DNA from: Cercis canadensis
Taxonomy: Eukaryota; Streptophyta; Magnoliopsida; Fabales; Fabaceae
Length of the DNA: 64,000 nucleotides
Direction: 5' to 3'
Assembly: GCA_003255065.1 (NCBI GenBank)
Contig: QAOA01001448.1
Coordinates: 351,533 to 415,532 of the forward strand
Made by a program: the position numbers and the translations under genes. Positions 13,863-26,000 of the stretch are shown piece after piece. A model generated the notes under the pieces. That model was given only the letters and a program-made list of their open reading frames with translations. It made no database searches and was not told the origin of the DNA. How positions within the stretch are numbered: position 1 is the first letter of the stretch; each line of letters begins with the position of its first letter.

Positions 13863-14078
13863 TGTTGGAAAATGAAAGAAGTGGAGCAAAGTCCCACATT
13901 GATTAGAAAAGAGCAAAGTTAGGTGGATATAAAGCTTGAGTGCATAAGTCTAAATTGCTTTAGGCATTTTTGACAAAATTGCATTCTCAAGCATAAATTC
14001 CACAAGAAAAAAAACTACCACACTCTCCCACATTATAAGTGAAGACTTGGATAGAGGGGCCCACTCACAAAATGTCAA
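13863..14078 (+). repeat. left terminal repeat of the TRIM
   Basis: Begins TGTTGGAAAATG and ends near atgtcaa, two to three bases before the primer-binding site. The exact 3' edge is uncertain by a few bases because the last bases differ from those of the right repeat. Confidence 0.8.
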
Positions 14079-14413
14079 CCTGGTATTAGAGCTCATATGA
14101 CCTAATAACCCATTCACAATCCAAGGTTTAATTTCTTGATGAAGACCTACGGCCTAAAACTTGACGCCCAAAGGAGAAAAAAAAAAAAGGCTTAGTGAGA
14201 AAAACCTAGGCAAAATGTTGTACAGACTTGTGGCCTCTAAGACTCGAGCTCTGAAAAGAAGCACAAGCCTAGGCGATAAATGAAAGAGAGAGATATGTAG
14301 CCTTTGAGGCTAAAAAAGCTTGAAGTACAAGCTCATGGTGAAAATTGAAAGACTAGAAAGATTAAAAAAAGGCAAGTCACAACTGGGCTAGACCAGTTGG
14401 ACTTAAGGGGGAG

Positions 14414-14632
14414 TGTTGGAAAATGAAAGAAATGGAGCAAAGTCTCACATTAATTAGAAAATAGCAAAGTTAGGTGGATATAAAGCTTGAGATGCACAAG
14501 TCTAAATTGCCTTAGGTATCTTGGACAAAGTTGCATTCTCAAGCATAAATTCCACAACAAAAAAGACTATCACACTCTCCCAGATTATAAGTGAAGACTT
14601 GGACGGAGAGGCCAACTCACAAAATGTCTACA
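14414..14632 (+). repeat. right terminal repeat of the TRIM
   Basis: Begins TGTTGGAAAATG directly after the polypurine run and ends ...TACA before the GTTAT target duplication. About 90 % identical to the left repeat by eye, which suggests an old insertion. Confidence 0.85.
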
Positions 14633-15246
14633 GTTATTATCTCACATAGAAAGCTCGCTGAAATACAAGGAAGTAAGGGATCCGGCAACATCAATGATGT
14701 GCCCAATGTGTCTGATAATTTTCATTCTAAAGCCAAGGCAGAACATAAAGAAGGTTATACCATCTTCATATGTTTTCTTATTGCTTTCTTACTTTTCTGA
14801 TGGCTACTTCAACCCTTTCTACTTTTGCACACAAAATTTGTGTACAAACATTTGTAGCATATAAATTCCTTAAAGTTGCTTTGGTTCAATTTCACAGGCA
14901 ATATGGTGTTGCCTTTACTCCATTAACATTGGTGTTTCAAGATCTGCAATATCACGTTGATACACCTTTGGTAACCATATCTATTATTCTGTCATTGAAG
15001 GTACGAGGTACGGTACACTAATCAGATGTCAAATAACATTAGTTTTCTGTCTTTCTTTGCTTGCTTCCTATTTCAGGAAATGAGAGAACGTGGAATCACT
15101 CAGAAAAAGCTCCAACTTCTGTTTGATATTACAGGTGCATATTAAGGCCTGGTGTTTTGACGGCATTAATGGGCGTCAGTGGAGCTGGGAAGACTACCCT
15201 TCTAGATGTTCTGGCAGGAAGAAAAACTGGTGGTTATATTGAAGAA

Positions 15247-15545
15247 ACTTGTGCCATGGATCCTCTGGCAAACTCTCAGATCTATCTCAAGTCATCAAAC
15301 GAGTCTGGTAAAACGCGCATGTACCCAGTTGCCAGTATGACGGCGGAGGCAAAGGCTTTGACGATCACGATTCACGAATCATGCTAGTGATCAATATGCA
15401 GCTTATGGCTATGATCTTCAACTTCAATGCTTTAGCCCTGTCATGGCATCCTCCTCCGTAGTTCGACTAGTCGCATGAAGAAGAGAATGAGGAGGATGGT
15501 GATGAAGAGTGTAATGTTGAGATTGGAAGAAGAAGAAGAAGCCAT
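15247..15545 (-). pseudogene. antisense N-terminal fragment of a ZIP metal transporter gene
   Basis: Read on the minus strand from ATG at 15545, the sequence gives a signal-like start (MASSSSSN then a hydrophobic run ITLFITILLILFF). After a frameshift comes DRAKALKLKIIAIS...LITSMI, and after a deletion [20 protein letters not shown] followed by DSFDDL. A last block reads LPEDPWHKF. These are the ordered landmarks of the N-terminal third of plant ZIP (IRT/ZIP zinc-iron) transporters: the pre-TM1 block, TM1, TM2 and the LPENPWxKFPF loop. The loop between TM1 and TM2 is missing and there are several stops, so it is a dead fragment. It begins exactly where transporter homology stops (after GGYIE). 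Upstream on the same strand, tatttataatt near 15581-15592 could be its original TATA box, suggesting promoter and coding start were captured together. Confidence 0.82.
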
Positions 15546-15780
15546 GGTTATGGAGAGTGTGAATGTGTGATGAGTGAGTGCAATTATAAATAGGAGTTTG
15601 GGTGGCACTACAAATCAGCATTTCCCACACATTGTTCAATTTCCGGAATTACCCTTGGGAGATTCACGAAGGGGAACCTTGATGCTTGGTAATTTTGGTA
15701 AAATTCAGGGGTGACTCGAAGGGTAGACTTGCAACGGGAAATCTCGTACTGGGAGTGTGCAGGGTCTGGCCACAACAGGA
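15546..15780. other. foreign DNA inside the transporter pseudogene, probably the ZIP fragment's upstream region
   Basis: This stretch matches nothing in the intact transporter copy. It adjoins the 5' end of the antisense ZIP fragment and contains a TATA-like sequence in that orientation, so it is most simply the upstream region carried along with it. Homology to the transporter resumes near 15781-15800 (ggttcgatgta). Confidence 0.5.
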
Positions 15781-16695
15781 AATGTCGTTTTATGTGGTTC
15801 GATGTAGTGTAGACAGTAGGGTGGTGTGATCATCATGGTGGGCATAAATAATTGCTCATGAGTGGTTCAGTATGTTGAAACAGAGTGAACTGTCATGTAC
15901 CGAGAAAGATTTGCAGGGAAGGGATGTACTCTTCACGGGCTTACTCAGTTGCACAGGTAATGAGCAGCACTTGTATCTTAACTGCCGTGCAAAAGCATTC
16001 CTATTCCTTATCTAGAAAGTTAAAGTTTAAGCTCATCTTGTCTACCAATCTTCTCTCATTTCCAATTTGATCTTGTGTGAACTGCTTTATTTTAACTTGT
16101 GTTTGTAGCTGGCTATTGAAGTTCCTTATCTATTTATACAGTTAGTTATATTATGGTTCAGCTCACAACTCACAAGGTTTTCTGGTACTTCTACGCCATC
16201 TTCTGTACATTAATGTACTCCAATTATCTGGGAATGAAGTCTGTCTCATTGACACCAAATTTCATGGTGGCTGCAATTCTATCCTCGACCTTTTACACCA
16301 CATTCAACCTATTTGCTGGTTTTCTAATCCCTGAAAAGTAAGATGCTCTTCATGAGGGAAAACTCACTCTTTTCAGTGTGAAAAGTGAAAGTAAGATGCT
16401 CTTGATGAAGGAAAGCCCCAAAACGTATCCTTATTGTTCTTACTGACAAAACCTACTGTTTCGTGTTATTCTTGTAGCAAATTCCCAAATGGTGTATCTG
16501 GTTATATTACCTTACTCCTACATCCTGGTCATCATACGGTTTGCTTTCTTCACAATATGGGGACATAGACAAGCAAATCATACTTTGGTTTTCACCACGA
16601 TCAGTTAGCTCTTGTAGCACTTATCCTTGCCTTTCCCCTCGTTTTTGCTCGTGTTTTCATATTGTATAGGACATTTGAACTTTCAGCGAAGATAA

Positions 16696-18587
16696 TAATT
16701 GTCTTCTCATATGGTAACGCAAGTCAGAAATGAGAAAACCATCTTACTTTTTGTGCAATTTTTACTGTAACCATTTCACTGTTTTATTGAACTGTGAGTA
16801 GTAATTGTCACCATGATGTTGCTTGTTTATGTCTGTTCCTTATGTGTACGACGTGAATCCTACTCCTACCCCAAAGAAATATTACACGCTGATGAACCAG
16901 GTTCAAGATTTGAGCAATTTGAAACATTGCTCAGAGTAGTTTCGGTGATCCGAGTTTAAAGTAAAAATTCTGTTCGATTCTTGTAAACAACAAAAATAAG
17001 AATCAAACATTGAGCAAACAAATTATTTGAAGAAAAATGCAAATCACTAGTAACAATAATTGACCGTCAAACAAAATTTTAAATACATCATTAATGCTGC
17101 TAGCCCTATAGGAATTCCTTGTAATGGTTCCTGTTTGCAGCATTGTCTGATTTTAGTCTAATTAATCCAATCAAGCATTGTAAAACTATCTGTTTTGTGA
17201 ATTGTTCTTTTGTTTGTGTGATCAGAGTAGTGCTTCTCATCATGCCAATGGGCCATGACCGATTAATGAGTTTTTATTTTTCCTTACATAGCAGTACGGT
17301 ATAATGCTTGACAATTTTTTTTTTTTTAAGTGTGTTAGGGTATTTTGTTAGAATCTTATTTGTATAATTGTATTGACGTAAGAATTATGTAAAATAATAT
17401 TATGTGAAAAATATTGCTCAATATCTTGGTTAATTGACTCAAATAATACAAATTTGTAAATTATTTCTGCAAAATGAGTACTTTTTAAACTATTTATTAA
17501 AATATGACAGTTTTGATTATTTTAATGAAACACAGTGAACACGCTAAATGGGAGATAATGTGTAGGAGAGAAAAATGTTATACCACATCTGGCTCAAACA
17601 ACATGAGACTTGCAATTTAGCATGTTTCAATGAAAATGTTGTATCTCTTTTAGTGTGACACATGTATGCTAAACCTCCTTTTAGTGTGACCACTGTTCAC
17701 TATTAAAATAATTAAAATTGCCTCATTTTGATNGACTCAAATAATACAAATTTGTAAATTACTTCTGCAAAATGAATACTTTCTAAACTATTTATTAAAA
17801 TATGACAATTTTGATTATTTTAATGAAACACAGTGAACACGCTAAATGGGAGATAATGTGTAGGAGAGAAAAATGTTATACCGCATCTGGCTCAAACAAC
17901 ATGAGACTTGCAATTTAGCGTGTTTCAATGAAAACGTTGTATCTCTTTTAGTGTGACACATGTCATGCTAAACCTCCTTTTAGTGTGACCACTGTTCACT
18001 ATTAAAATAATTAAAATTGCCTCATTTTGATAAATAGTTTGAAAAGTACTCTTTTTGCGTAAATAATTTGTAAACTTATGTTATTTAGGTCAATTTGCCC
18101 AATATCTTCTATGTGCTTCTCTAAAAAAAAAAAATCTCAGGAATAAATTTTTTTAATCTCAGCCAGGACTTTTGTTTTCCCCGCATTTTCTTCTCCAATT
18201 ATCGTTAGACACACTTATGATGAAAATAATTTTCAAAGAAGGAAAGAATTTGGTAACATATGCAAATTAGAAAATTATTGTGCACTACTATTTTTACACA
18301 TTTTGTTACATTTGTAGTTGAATTTATCTTAATCACAGAAAAAAAAATTGTAGATTGGTTGTTCAATTAAATACAAATTGTGTAATATATATATAAGTTT
18401 GAGAAAATGTGATATTTTCTAGTATGTAGGTAGTATTAATCTATAAATTAACGATGATTTCTCAAAAACTCTTCTATAACTTGCACTCAAATTTTTAAAA
18501 ATGTAAAGAAAAATAAAATAAAAACTTTCTTAACTTGAGAGGACAACATGGGCTAGGTCCGCTAGTTTTTTTGTTATTAAAAATGCC
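16696..18587. other. spacer between the two transporter copies, containing one N-joined repeat
   Basis: The first few hundred bases follow the pseudogene stop and may be its decayed 3' UTR. The rest is AT-rich and has no gene. A single N at 17733 lies within an otherwise direct duplication, described separately. Confidence 0.6.
17436..18031. repeat. 297-bp direct repeat flanking a single N
   Basis: 17436-17732 (gactcaaataatac ... cctcattttgat) is repeated at 17734-18031 with about seven substitutions and one 1-bp indel. The copies touch on either side of the N at 17733. This pattern is better explained by two overlapping contig ends, perhaps from different alleles, than by a real tandem repeat. 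Confidence 0.8.
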
Positions 18588-18832
18588 CACTAGGGTTAGC
18601 AATAGACGATGATACCGACCTTGATGGGCTTATAAAAACAGGAAATTGAGTGCCGCAAGTGCAATGCGATTTGAGACATGAGAATGGCAACGGGCCTAGC
18701 CATTCCCTTCGGCTAACCGACTAACCTTGTTTGGTCGCTGAGAAAGTGAGAAGCGAAAACTGAAGCATATCAGATTTGAATGGCTTTTCAGTACTGTAAT
18801 TTGTGTGATTATGTTTTTTATATAATAAATGG

Positions 18833-18979
18833 ATGGCCGAATTAAGATCAAACCATGAAGAATTTACTTTCAGCGGCGCGATTAGGGTTTCAGACATTAA
18901 TGAAAGAACTCGTAAAGAATTGGACTATGACGATACTCAAACTCAGAGTAATGAAGAAGATGAAGTTTTTACCTGTTAA
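18833..18979 (+). CDS. small ORF of unknown function upstream of the intact transporter
   Basis: ATG at 18833 opens 48 codons beginning MAELRSNHEEFTFSGAIRVS and continuing with an acidic, Gln/Asp-rich tail (DYDDTQTQSNEEDE), stopping with TAA at 18977-18979. The same protein reading is recognisable in copy 1 (9805-9963) with mostly conservative changes, and a TATA-like ttataaaaacagg lies about 200 bp upstream in both copies. I do not recognise the family. It could be a first exon of a longer gene: further downstream both copies have a possible acceptor (tctcag|cgg near 10157 and 19257) followed by short related Arg/Gln-rich readings. It could equally be a captured 5' end of another gene, or part of the transporter leader. 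Confidence 0.35.
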   Translation: MAELRSNHEEFTFSGAIRVSDINERTRKELDYDDTQTQSNEEDEVFTC

Positions 18980-19933
18980 TCAAAACCTTGGCAATGAGAG
19001 ATCGAGTGCGATTGAAGTAACCAAAAAACAAACAAGGTTGTATTGGCGAACCAGCCAGAGTGTGCGTGCTTTCTTCTCCCTCTGGAAAAAAGGTTTTGAA
19101 CACTAGTCAATTAACGAAAAGAATTTTTCATTTTTAACATTAAATTAAACTAATGCAATTCACAAACGATTTTCTCTTCGCACGTATATCTAAGTTTATG
19201 CTATGTGCCCAGATTATTTCATGAGTGAGGAACCGTGAATTGATGCATTCTCAGCGGCAATATAATCAGGAATCTTTGAGGTGAGATATGACCTCTGTTC
19301 ATAAACGAGTGCTTTGAAATTTGACCTCTGTTGTTGCCACAGCAGTTCCATCTTGCAAATACGACTTCTCTTCTTCAGTGACTTAGTTTTGTGTCTGTGA
19401 TTTGACCAAATCAGATGATGAATAGAAATATCGTAGCAAATAAGATTGGTTTATGTACAGGGAAAAGGATCTCATCATGTTCTTTTGCATATGATAGAAA
19501 GTTGCGGTGGCCGAGTGGTAATTTCAAGCCATAGCCAAAGTAATTAAAAAAAGAAGTTGCTAACAGAATTTATATATCTGCAGGAAAAGGACGTATAACG
19601 CAGAACACGTAAGTTTGACGAGCATCGTGGGCTCCAAAAATTGACCTTTTAACGAAGATGCACGGCATCTCTTCCATGTCTTAAAAACAATTACATTATA
19701 TTACGGGAAGTCAACTTTTAGATTCATAATGTAACACAACTCTGAATTATAATAAGCATTTCAAGGATTGATCTTGATCAAAACCCTGAAAAATGCGTTT
19801 ACTTTTTTAATATTTTTGCCAAGGAAGATATTGATTATATTTCAAGGCCTAGTATTGTCAGCTTCCTTGGACAGCAAGAATGATGAATTGATGATGCGTA
19901 TCCTTACTTCATCATTACTGAAATTGATGAAAC

Positions 19934-19949
19934 ATATTTATATATAATA
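19934..19949 (+). promoter_or_regulatory. TATA box of the intact PDR transporter
   Basis: atatttatatataata lies 66-81 bp before the ATG at 20015, a suitable distance for a short leader starting near 19970. The matching position in the pseudogene (near 10850) reads ttttttattataca, a weaker TATA sequence. Confidence 0.6.
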
Positions 19950-20014
19950 CAAGTGTCTTCTAACTCTTACTTCAGAGCTTGAACCTTGAACCTTGAACGA
20001 GTCCAAGTTAGAAT

Positions 20015-23000
20015 ATGGCCCAGATGGTTGGAACAGATGAAATTGAGGTAGCCCAGATAGGAAGAAGCCTCAGGTCCTCATTTCGGCTTGAAAACTCTAG
20101 TTACAGAAGCAGTTCAGTGAGTTCTGTGCAAGATGAAGCCGGTGATGAAGACCATGCTTTGCAATGGGCTGCCCTTGACAGATTGCCTACATTTGAAAGA
20201 CTCAGGTCATGTTTGTTTGATGAGAAAGAGAATGATGGTAATGAGAAGGAAGACAAAGCAGATGCTAAAGGAAAACGAGTTATTGATGTCACTAAGCTTG
20301 ATGCCGTAGAACGACATCTCTTCATAGATAAACTCATCAAACACATTGAGCATGACAATCTCCGGTTGCTCAAGAAAATTAGAAAGAGAATAGACAAGTA
20401 AGTCATTTATTAAATATTCTTCTCCTTTTACTTCTAAAATCCCATGCCTATATATACTTGTTTTATTTATTCTTGTAAAAATTTGGCAGAGCTGGTGTAT
20501 CATTGCCCACCGTAGAGGTGAGATACAAGAACCTGTGCGTGGAAGCAGAGTGTGAAGTAGTTCGTGGGAAGCCACTCCCGACCCTATGGAACACTGTAAA
20601 AAGATTGCTTTCTGTAAGTTGTTATGTTTTCTGATATAAAGCTTAAAAAGTCGTCTTTGCATCTAAACGTAAAATTAAACTAAGGGCTTCTTCTAGATGT
20701 AACTATAATAGCTTTTGTGCTACAGGATCTTGCCAAGCTGCCAGGTACAAAGTCACATAAAGCTACAATAAGCATCATTAATGATGTTAGTGGCATTATA
20801 GAGCCCGGGAGGTAAAATGAAGCATTTGAACTCAATTTGCTCCTTGCTTTTTTAGTATGGTAAAATATGCTCATGTGCTACCTTCCAATGTTCTCCAACT
20901 CTACAGTGCTGTTAGACAGTTTAAATCTTACTTTAATTACCAAAAAGTTTTTCCATGTGTGAAATCATAACTATTTTCATCTATAATTGTCTTATGTTTC
21001 TGCAGAATGACTCTGCTACTGGGCCCCCCGGGAGGGGGGAAGACTTCCCTTCTGAAGGCTCTCTCAGGGAATCTAGATCAATCTCTCAAGGTTTGGTTCT
21101 TATCATCAATGATCAACCTAATGAGATCAGGAATAAATATTATCATAGATCTAGCGTGAAGCTATAATCAAGCAAATCAGTAAAAGGGATAAGTCAAAGA
21201 GAACCCATACATAAATCAATTCATTGAATTGAAAAGGCCAGTCTTTTATTTTTCATCTATGCATATCAGATTCAGCTATATGCTATTATAGGATAAAGTT
21301 TGGACAATTATTTGAGCTACTTTACGTTATAAGCCTACTTACAACTCTGTATGTTGTCAACTGCCGTTTCTCCAATAGCTCGCTGGGGAAGTTTCATATA
21401 ATGGATACAAATTAGAAGAGTTTGTCCCACAGAAAACTTCAGCTTACATAAGTCAACATGACGTGCACATTCCAGAGATGACTGTTAGGGAAATACTTGA
21501 TTTTTCAGCTCGCTTCCAGGGTGTTGGAAGTCGAGCAGGTACCTTCTTTTGTTCACCATTATAGTAATATATACGCAAATGCTTCATCCAAGAACTTGAT
21601 GTTAATATTAACATTCGTATTTGGTTTACTCCTGTAAAGAGATTTTGTTGGAGGTTAGCAGAAAAGAAAAAGAAGCAGGAACCATTCCGGATCCAGATAT
21701 AGACACTTATATGAAGGTTTCTTTGTCCTCTTTTCACTTTTTTACTCTACTATATCGTCACTCGTTTATATGCTATTGGCCAGCTATTGCATTAATATGA
21801 TTATTAATTTTGTTTTAACAGGCAATCGCTGTCCAGGGACTAAAAAGGACCCTTCAAACAGACTATATACTAAAGGTGATTCTCTTTAAGCAGAGCTTTA
21901 ATCTTAATTTTTCCCCTGTACCTTATAGTTGCAGAACTGTCTGACCAGGATGATGTCCATTTGTAATGACTTGTCAGATCCTGGGACTTGATATTTGTGC
22001 TGACACAAAAGTTGGGGATACCATGAGGAGAGGTATCAGTGGTGGAGAAAGAAAGAGACTGACAACAGGTGATGTAAATAAATATGATAGTAGCTTTAGT
22101 AGGTGAATAATGTTCCAAGTGATCTTTACCAGTTCTAAGATTCAAAGTACCAACTTCAGACGTTACATTATAAATTGAAGCAAGAAAGCATGTTGAAATT
22201 TGCAGCGGAGATGATTGTTGGACCAACAAAAGCTTTATTCATGGATGAAATAACAAATGGATTAGATAGCTCCACTGCATTTCAAACTGTTGCTTGTCTT
22301 CAGCAGTTGGCACACATTACCGATGCTACTATACTGGTTTCGCTTCTTCAGCCAGCACCAGAAACCTTTGATCTCTTTGATGACCTTATTTTAATGTCAG
22401 AAGGGAAGATTGTTTATCATGGTCCTCGTGACCAGGTTTTAGAAATTTTTCAAGATTGTGGATTCAGGTGTCCTCCAAGGAAAGGGGTTGCTGACTTCCT
22501 TCAAGAGGTAAGCATGCGGTGGCTAATGTTTGCTTTCTCTAGGAAATTAAAACTGATTAGCTTTTATTCTCAGGTTATCTCCAAGAAAGATCAAGCACAG
22601 TTCTGGCACCACTCTGAATTGCCTTACAGTTATGTTTCAGTTGACATGTTCTCCAGGAAGTTCAAGGCATCTTCTATAGGGAAGAAGTTAGAAGCGAAGC
22701 TCTCAGAGCCATTTAATAAATCCCGAAGCCATAAAAATGCTCTCTCCTTTAGTGTCTATTCTCTCTCTAAATGGGAACTCTTTAGGGCTTGTGCATCAAG
22801 GGAATTTCTTTTAATGAGAAGGAATTATTTTATCTATGTATTTAAAACAAGTCAGGTTAGTCTCGCTTATTTTATCTATGTATTTCTGTTTGCATTTATA
22901 CTGTTGAATAGTTTCATTTCGTCTTGGATCCTGCAATATCTGAAACAGAATAGAATATTGTTTCCTTCATATTACCATATTGTTAAACTACTTATACTTA

Positions 23001-26000
23001 CAGTTGTTTGTCATTGCATTGATTGCAATGACTGTGTTCTTGCGGACTCGAATGGAGGTTGATATTCTTCATGCAAATTACTACATGGGTGCCCAGTTTT
23101 ACTCTCTCATCGTACTACTTGTTGATGGGATTCCTGAGTTGTCCATGACTATTCAACGGCTTCAAGTTTTCTATAAACAAAAGGAGTTCTGTTTTTACCC
23201 AGCTTGGGCTTATGCCATTCCAGCCGCTGTTCTCAAGCTTCCTCTTTCATTTGTTGAATCTCTAGTTTGGACATCGCTAACTTATTTCGTTATTGGTTAC
23301 AGCCCTGAGTTCCAGAGGTGAGTTTCTTATAGTTAGGTAATTGTGCCAAGTTCTTTATATCATTGACTTTGAAATACCATACTTGTACTAGTCCTCTATT
23401 TTGGATATGTAAACACATAAGCTCATTTCCTGCTACTCATTTTTGTTAATCCTAATCATGTCTGGTGCTTTCAGGTTCTTACGCCACTTCCTGATTCTTT
23501 TTGCTTTGCACTTGACATCATTATCCATGTTTCGTTTCGTGGCCTCTATCTACCGAAATATGGTTGGTTCCATGGTAGCAGGGAGTTTTGCAATATTAGC
23601 AGTGTTATTGTTTGGGGGCTTCATAGTCTCTCAAAGTAAGCTATAAAAACTTATTCCAAAGTAGTTTTAGCATAGTCAATTGAACAGAGAAACTTAACTT
23701 AGCTGTGCTGTTGATTGCAGCTTCTATGCCAGTTTGGTTAAGGTGGGGTTTCTGGGTTTCTCCCATAACATATGGGGAATTAGGCCTCTCCCTAAATGAA
23801 TTCCTCGCCCCACGTTGGCAGAAGGTGAATCTCTTGTAGCTTGCAATTTTCATATCTATATATACAATTAGCTTTCTGAGTTCAGGTACACAACTTAGCT
23901 TGTTTTCATTGGTTCTATCCCACTGAATAAACTCTCGTCTTTCTGTTCTTTATCCACAGATGCTGCCTACAAACACCACAATTGGACGACAAACGCTTGA
24001 AAGCCGTGGACTAAACTTTGATGGATATCTATATTGGATCTCACTTGGAGCTTTATTTGGATATACAATATTTTTCAATATCGGGTTTACTATGGCCTTA
24101 AGTTTCTTCAAATGTAAGTTTCATTCTACTTCTGGTTACTTAACACCACCATCTTTACTCAGCAGTACCTGATACTTGTGAATTCTTCTCATGTATTATT
24201 AACTCAGCTAGTGGATCATCTCGTGCTATTATTTCCGATAAGAAGCTCTCTGAAATACAAGGAAGTAAGGAATCCAGCAACACTGATGATGTCAACATTG
24301 TGTCTGGGAATTCTCATTCTAATGATAAAGCAGAACATAAAGAAGGTTACATCATTTTAGTATGTTTCCTTATTTTTCTAATGGCCACTTTAATTCTTGC
24401 TACCTTCACACACTGAACATTAGCACATACACTCACACTCACTTAGGTAGTACATACATAAAATTAACTTCATTCACCAATTAATGGATGTCTTGGCTCA
24501 ATTTTTACAGGCAAGATGGTGTTACCTTTTACACCATTGACAGTAGTGTTTGAAGATCTGCAGTATTATGTTGATACACCTGTGGTAATCACATAGACTA
24601 TTCTGCCATTAATGGTTGAGTACAATATTCTAACATCATATAACTTAGTTTTATGTGTTCCTTCATTCCCCATATATTCCAGGAAATGAGAGAACGTGGA
24701 TTCACTCAAAACAAGCTCCAACTTCTTTCTGATATTACTGGTGCATTAAAGCCTGGTGTTTTGACGGCCTTGATGGGCGTTAGTGGAGCCGGAAAGACTA
24801 CTCTGCTGGATGTTCTGGCTGGAAGAAAAACTGCTGGCTATATTGAAGGAGAAATCAGGATTGGTGGTTATCCTAAGGTTCAAGAGACTTTTGCTAGGGT
24901 ATCAGGCTACTGTGAACAAACTGACATACATTCTCCACAAATCACCATAGAAGAGTCTGTCACCTTTTCTGCATGGCTACGGTTGCATGCTCAGATCGAC
25001 TCAAAAACTAAAGCCGTACGTAAGAAACTAATAATGACAGAAAAAAGAACCAAATGCTTAATTTTTAAATCATAAAACTGAGGTTAATCTGTACTGAAAC
25101 TGCTGTGACACAGAAATTTGTGAACCAAGTGCTTGAGACCATTGAGCTTGATGGAATAAAGGATGCCTTGGTTGGCATACCTGGTGTCAGTGGCCTCTCA
25201 ACTGAGCAGCGTAAGAGGCTTACAATAGCAGTGGAGCTTGTTGCCAATCCCTCTATTATCTTCATGGATGAGCCCACAACTGGTTTGGATGCAAGATCTG
25301 CTGCTATTGTCATGAGAGCAGTCAAGAATGTAGCTGACACAGGAAGAACGATTGTTTGCACCATACACCAACCTAGTATTGACATATTTGAAACATTTGA
25401 TGAGGTAATATGAACTGTACTAGAAATCAATCTTTAGCGAATGACTCTTTCGCTACAACAGATTGAAATTCAGTCACCTCAAATTGGCATTAGAATCATA
25501 AAGCTTTCCTGTTTTGAAGTTATATTAACTATTGCTTTAAATGCAGTTGATACTTTTGAAAGCTGGTGGCCGCATGATCTATACTGGACCACTAGGACTG
25601 CATTCAAGTAGGGTGATAGAATACTTCGAGGTCAGTTTTGCCTGATTTTGTTTTCCTACACGACTAACTGCTTTCCATTTTATGCTTCCCTTGGAGAACT
25701 ACTTTGACTTCTGTTCTGGCAGGCTATTCCTCGGGTTCCAAAGATTAGAAACAACTACAATCCTGCAACATGGATGATGGAGATTACTTCCACATCATCA
25801 GAAGCTGAAATTGGAGTAGACTTTGGCCAATTGTATAGGGAATCTAATTTATATGAGTGAGTTCAATGAAAAACTTATACTATCATGTTCTGTTATGACA
25901 AAGCCAAAAAATAATTCTATTTCATTTTTCCTAAGAATGATATTTTATTTTAATGATGCTCCTTACAAGCAATATCTGAAACCATTAATATCTGTTTGAT

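Larger units (their letters stand above)
13863..14632 (+). mobile_element. TRIM (terminal-repeat retrotransposon in miniature), 770 bp
   Basis: Two direct terminal repeats of about 216-219 bp (13863-14078 and 14414-14632) start with TGTTGG and differ at roughly 20 positions by eye. After the left repeat comes tggtattagagc (14081-14092), one mismatch from the plant initiator tRNA-Met primer-binding site. Immediately before the right repeat is the purine run aagggggag (14405-14413). The element is flanked by a 5-bp target duplication GTTAT (13858-13862 and 14633-14637). Removing the element plus one GTTAT restores alignment to exon 15 of the intact transporter. The roughly 320-bp interior has no reading frame, so it is non-autonomous and depends on another element's enzymes. 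Confidence 0.9.
10905..16695 (+). pseudogene. PDR/ABCG transporter pseudogene (copy 1)
   Basis: This is homologous exon by exon to the intact gene at 20015-27483 but cannot encode a transporter. Visible lesions, in order: (1) after about 40 N-terminal codons the sequence jumps to the intron before exon 8 (near 11025), losing exons 2-7 and the NBD1 Walker A; (2) CAG became TAG at 11462-11464; (3) an extra A near 11894 shifts the frame to a stop; (4) a one-base loss near 12889 gives TAA; (5) a ten-codon deletion near 13060; (6) a Trp codon became TAG near 13680; (7) a 770-bp TRIM element inside an exon (13863-14632); (8) a +2 frameshift before the NBD2 Walker A near 15140; (9) the rest of NBD2 through exon 21 is replaced by a foreign antisense ZIP fragment and flanking DNA (15247 to about 15780); (10) a 5-bp insertion near 15918. 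Intact-looking stretches remain, for example 12278-12591, and the terminal TAA at 16693-16695 aligns with the functional stop. Confidence 0.92.

Noticed and set aside
19503..19535. tRNA-like start (gcggtggccgagtggtaa)
   Set aside because: It resembles a D-arm/box A, but no anticodon or T arm follows and no box B was found. It is too short to call.
20101..20662. Minus-strand open frames opposite exon 1-2 of the transporter
   Set aside because: Shadow frames of a well-supported coding exon and intron.
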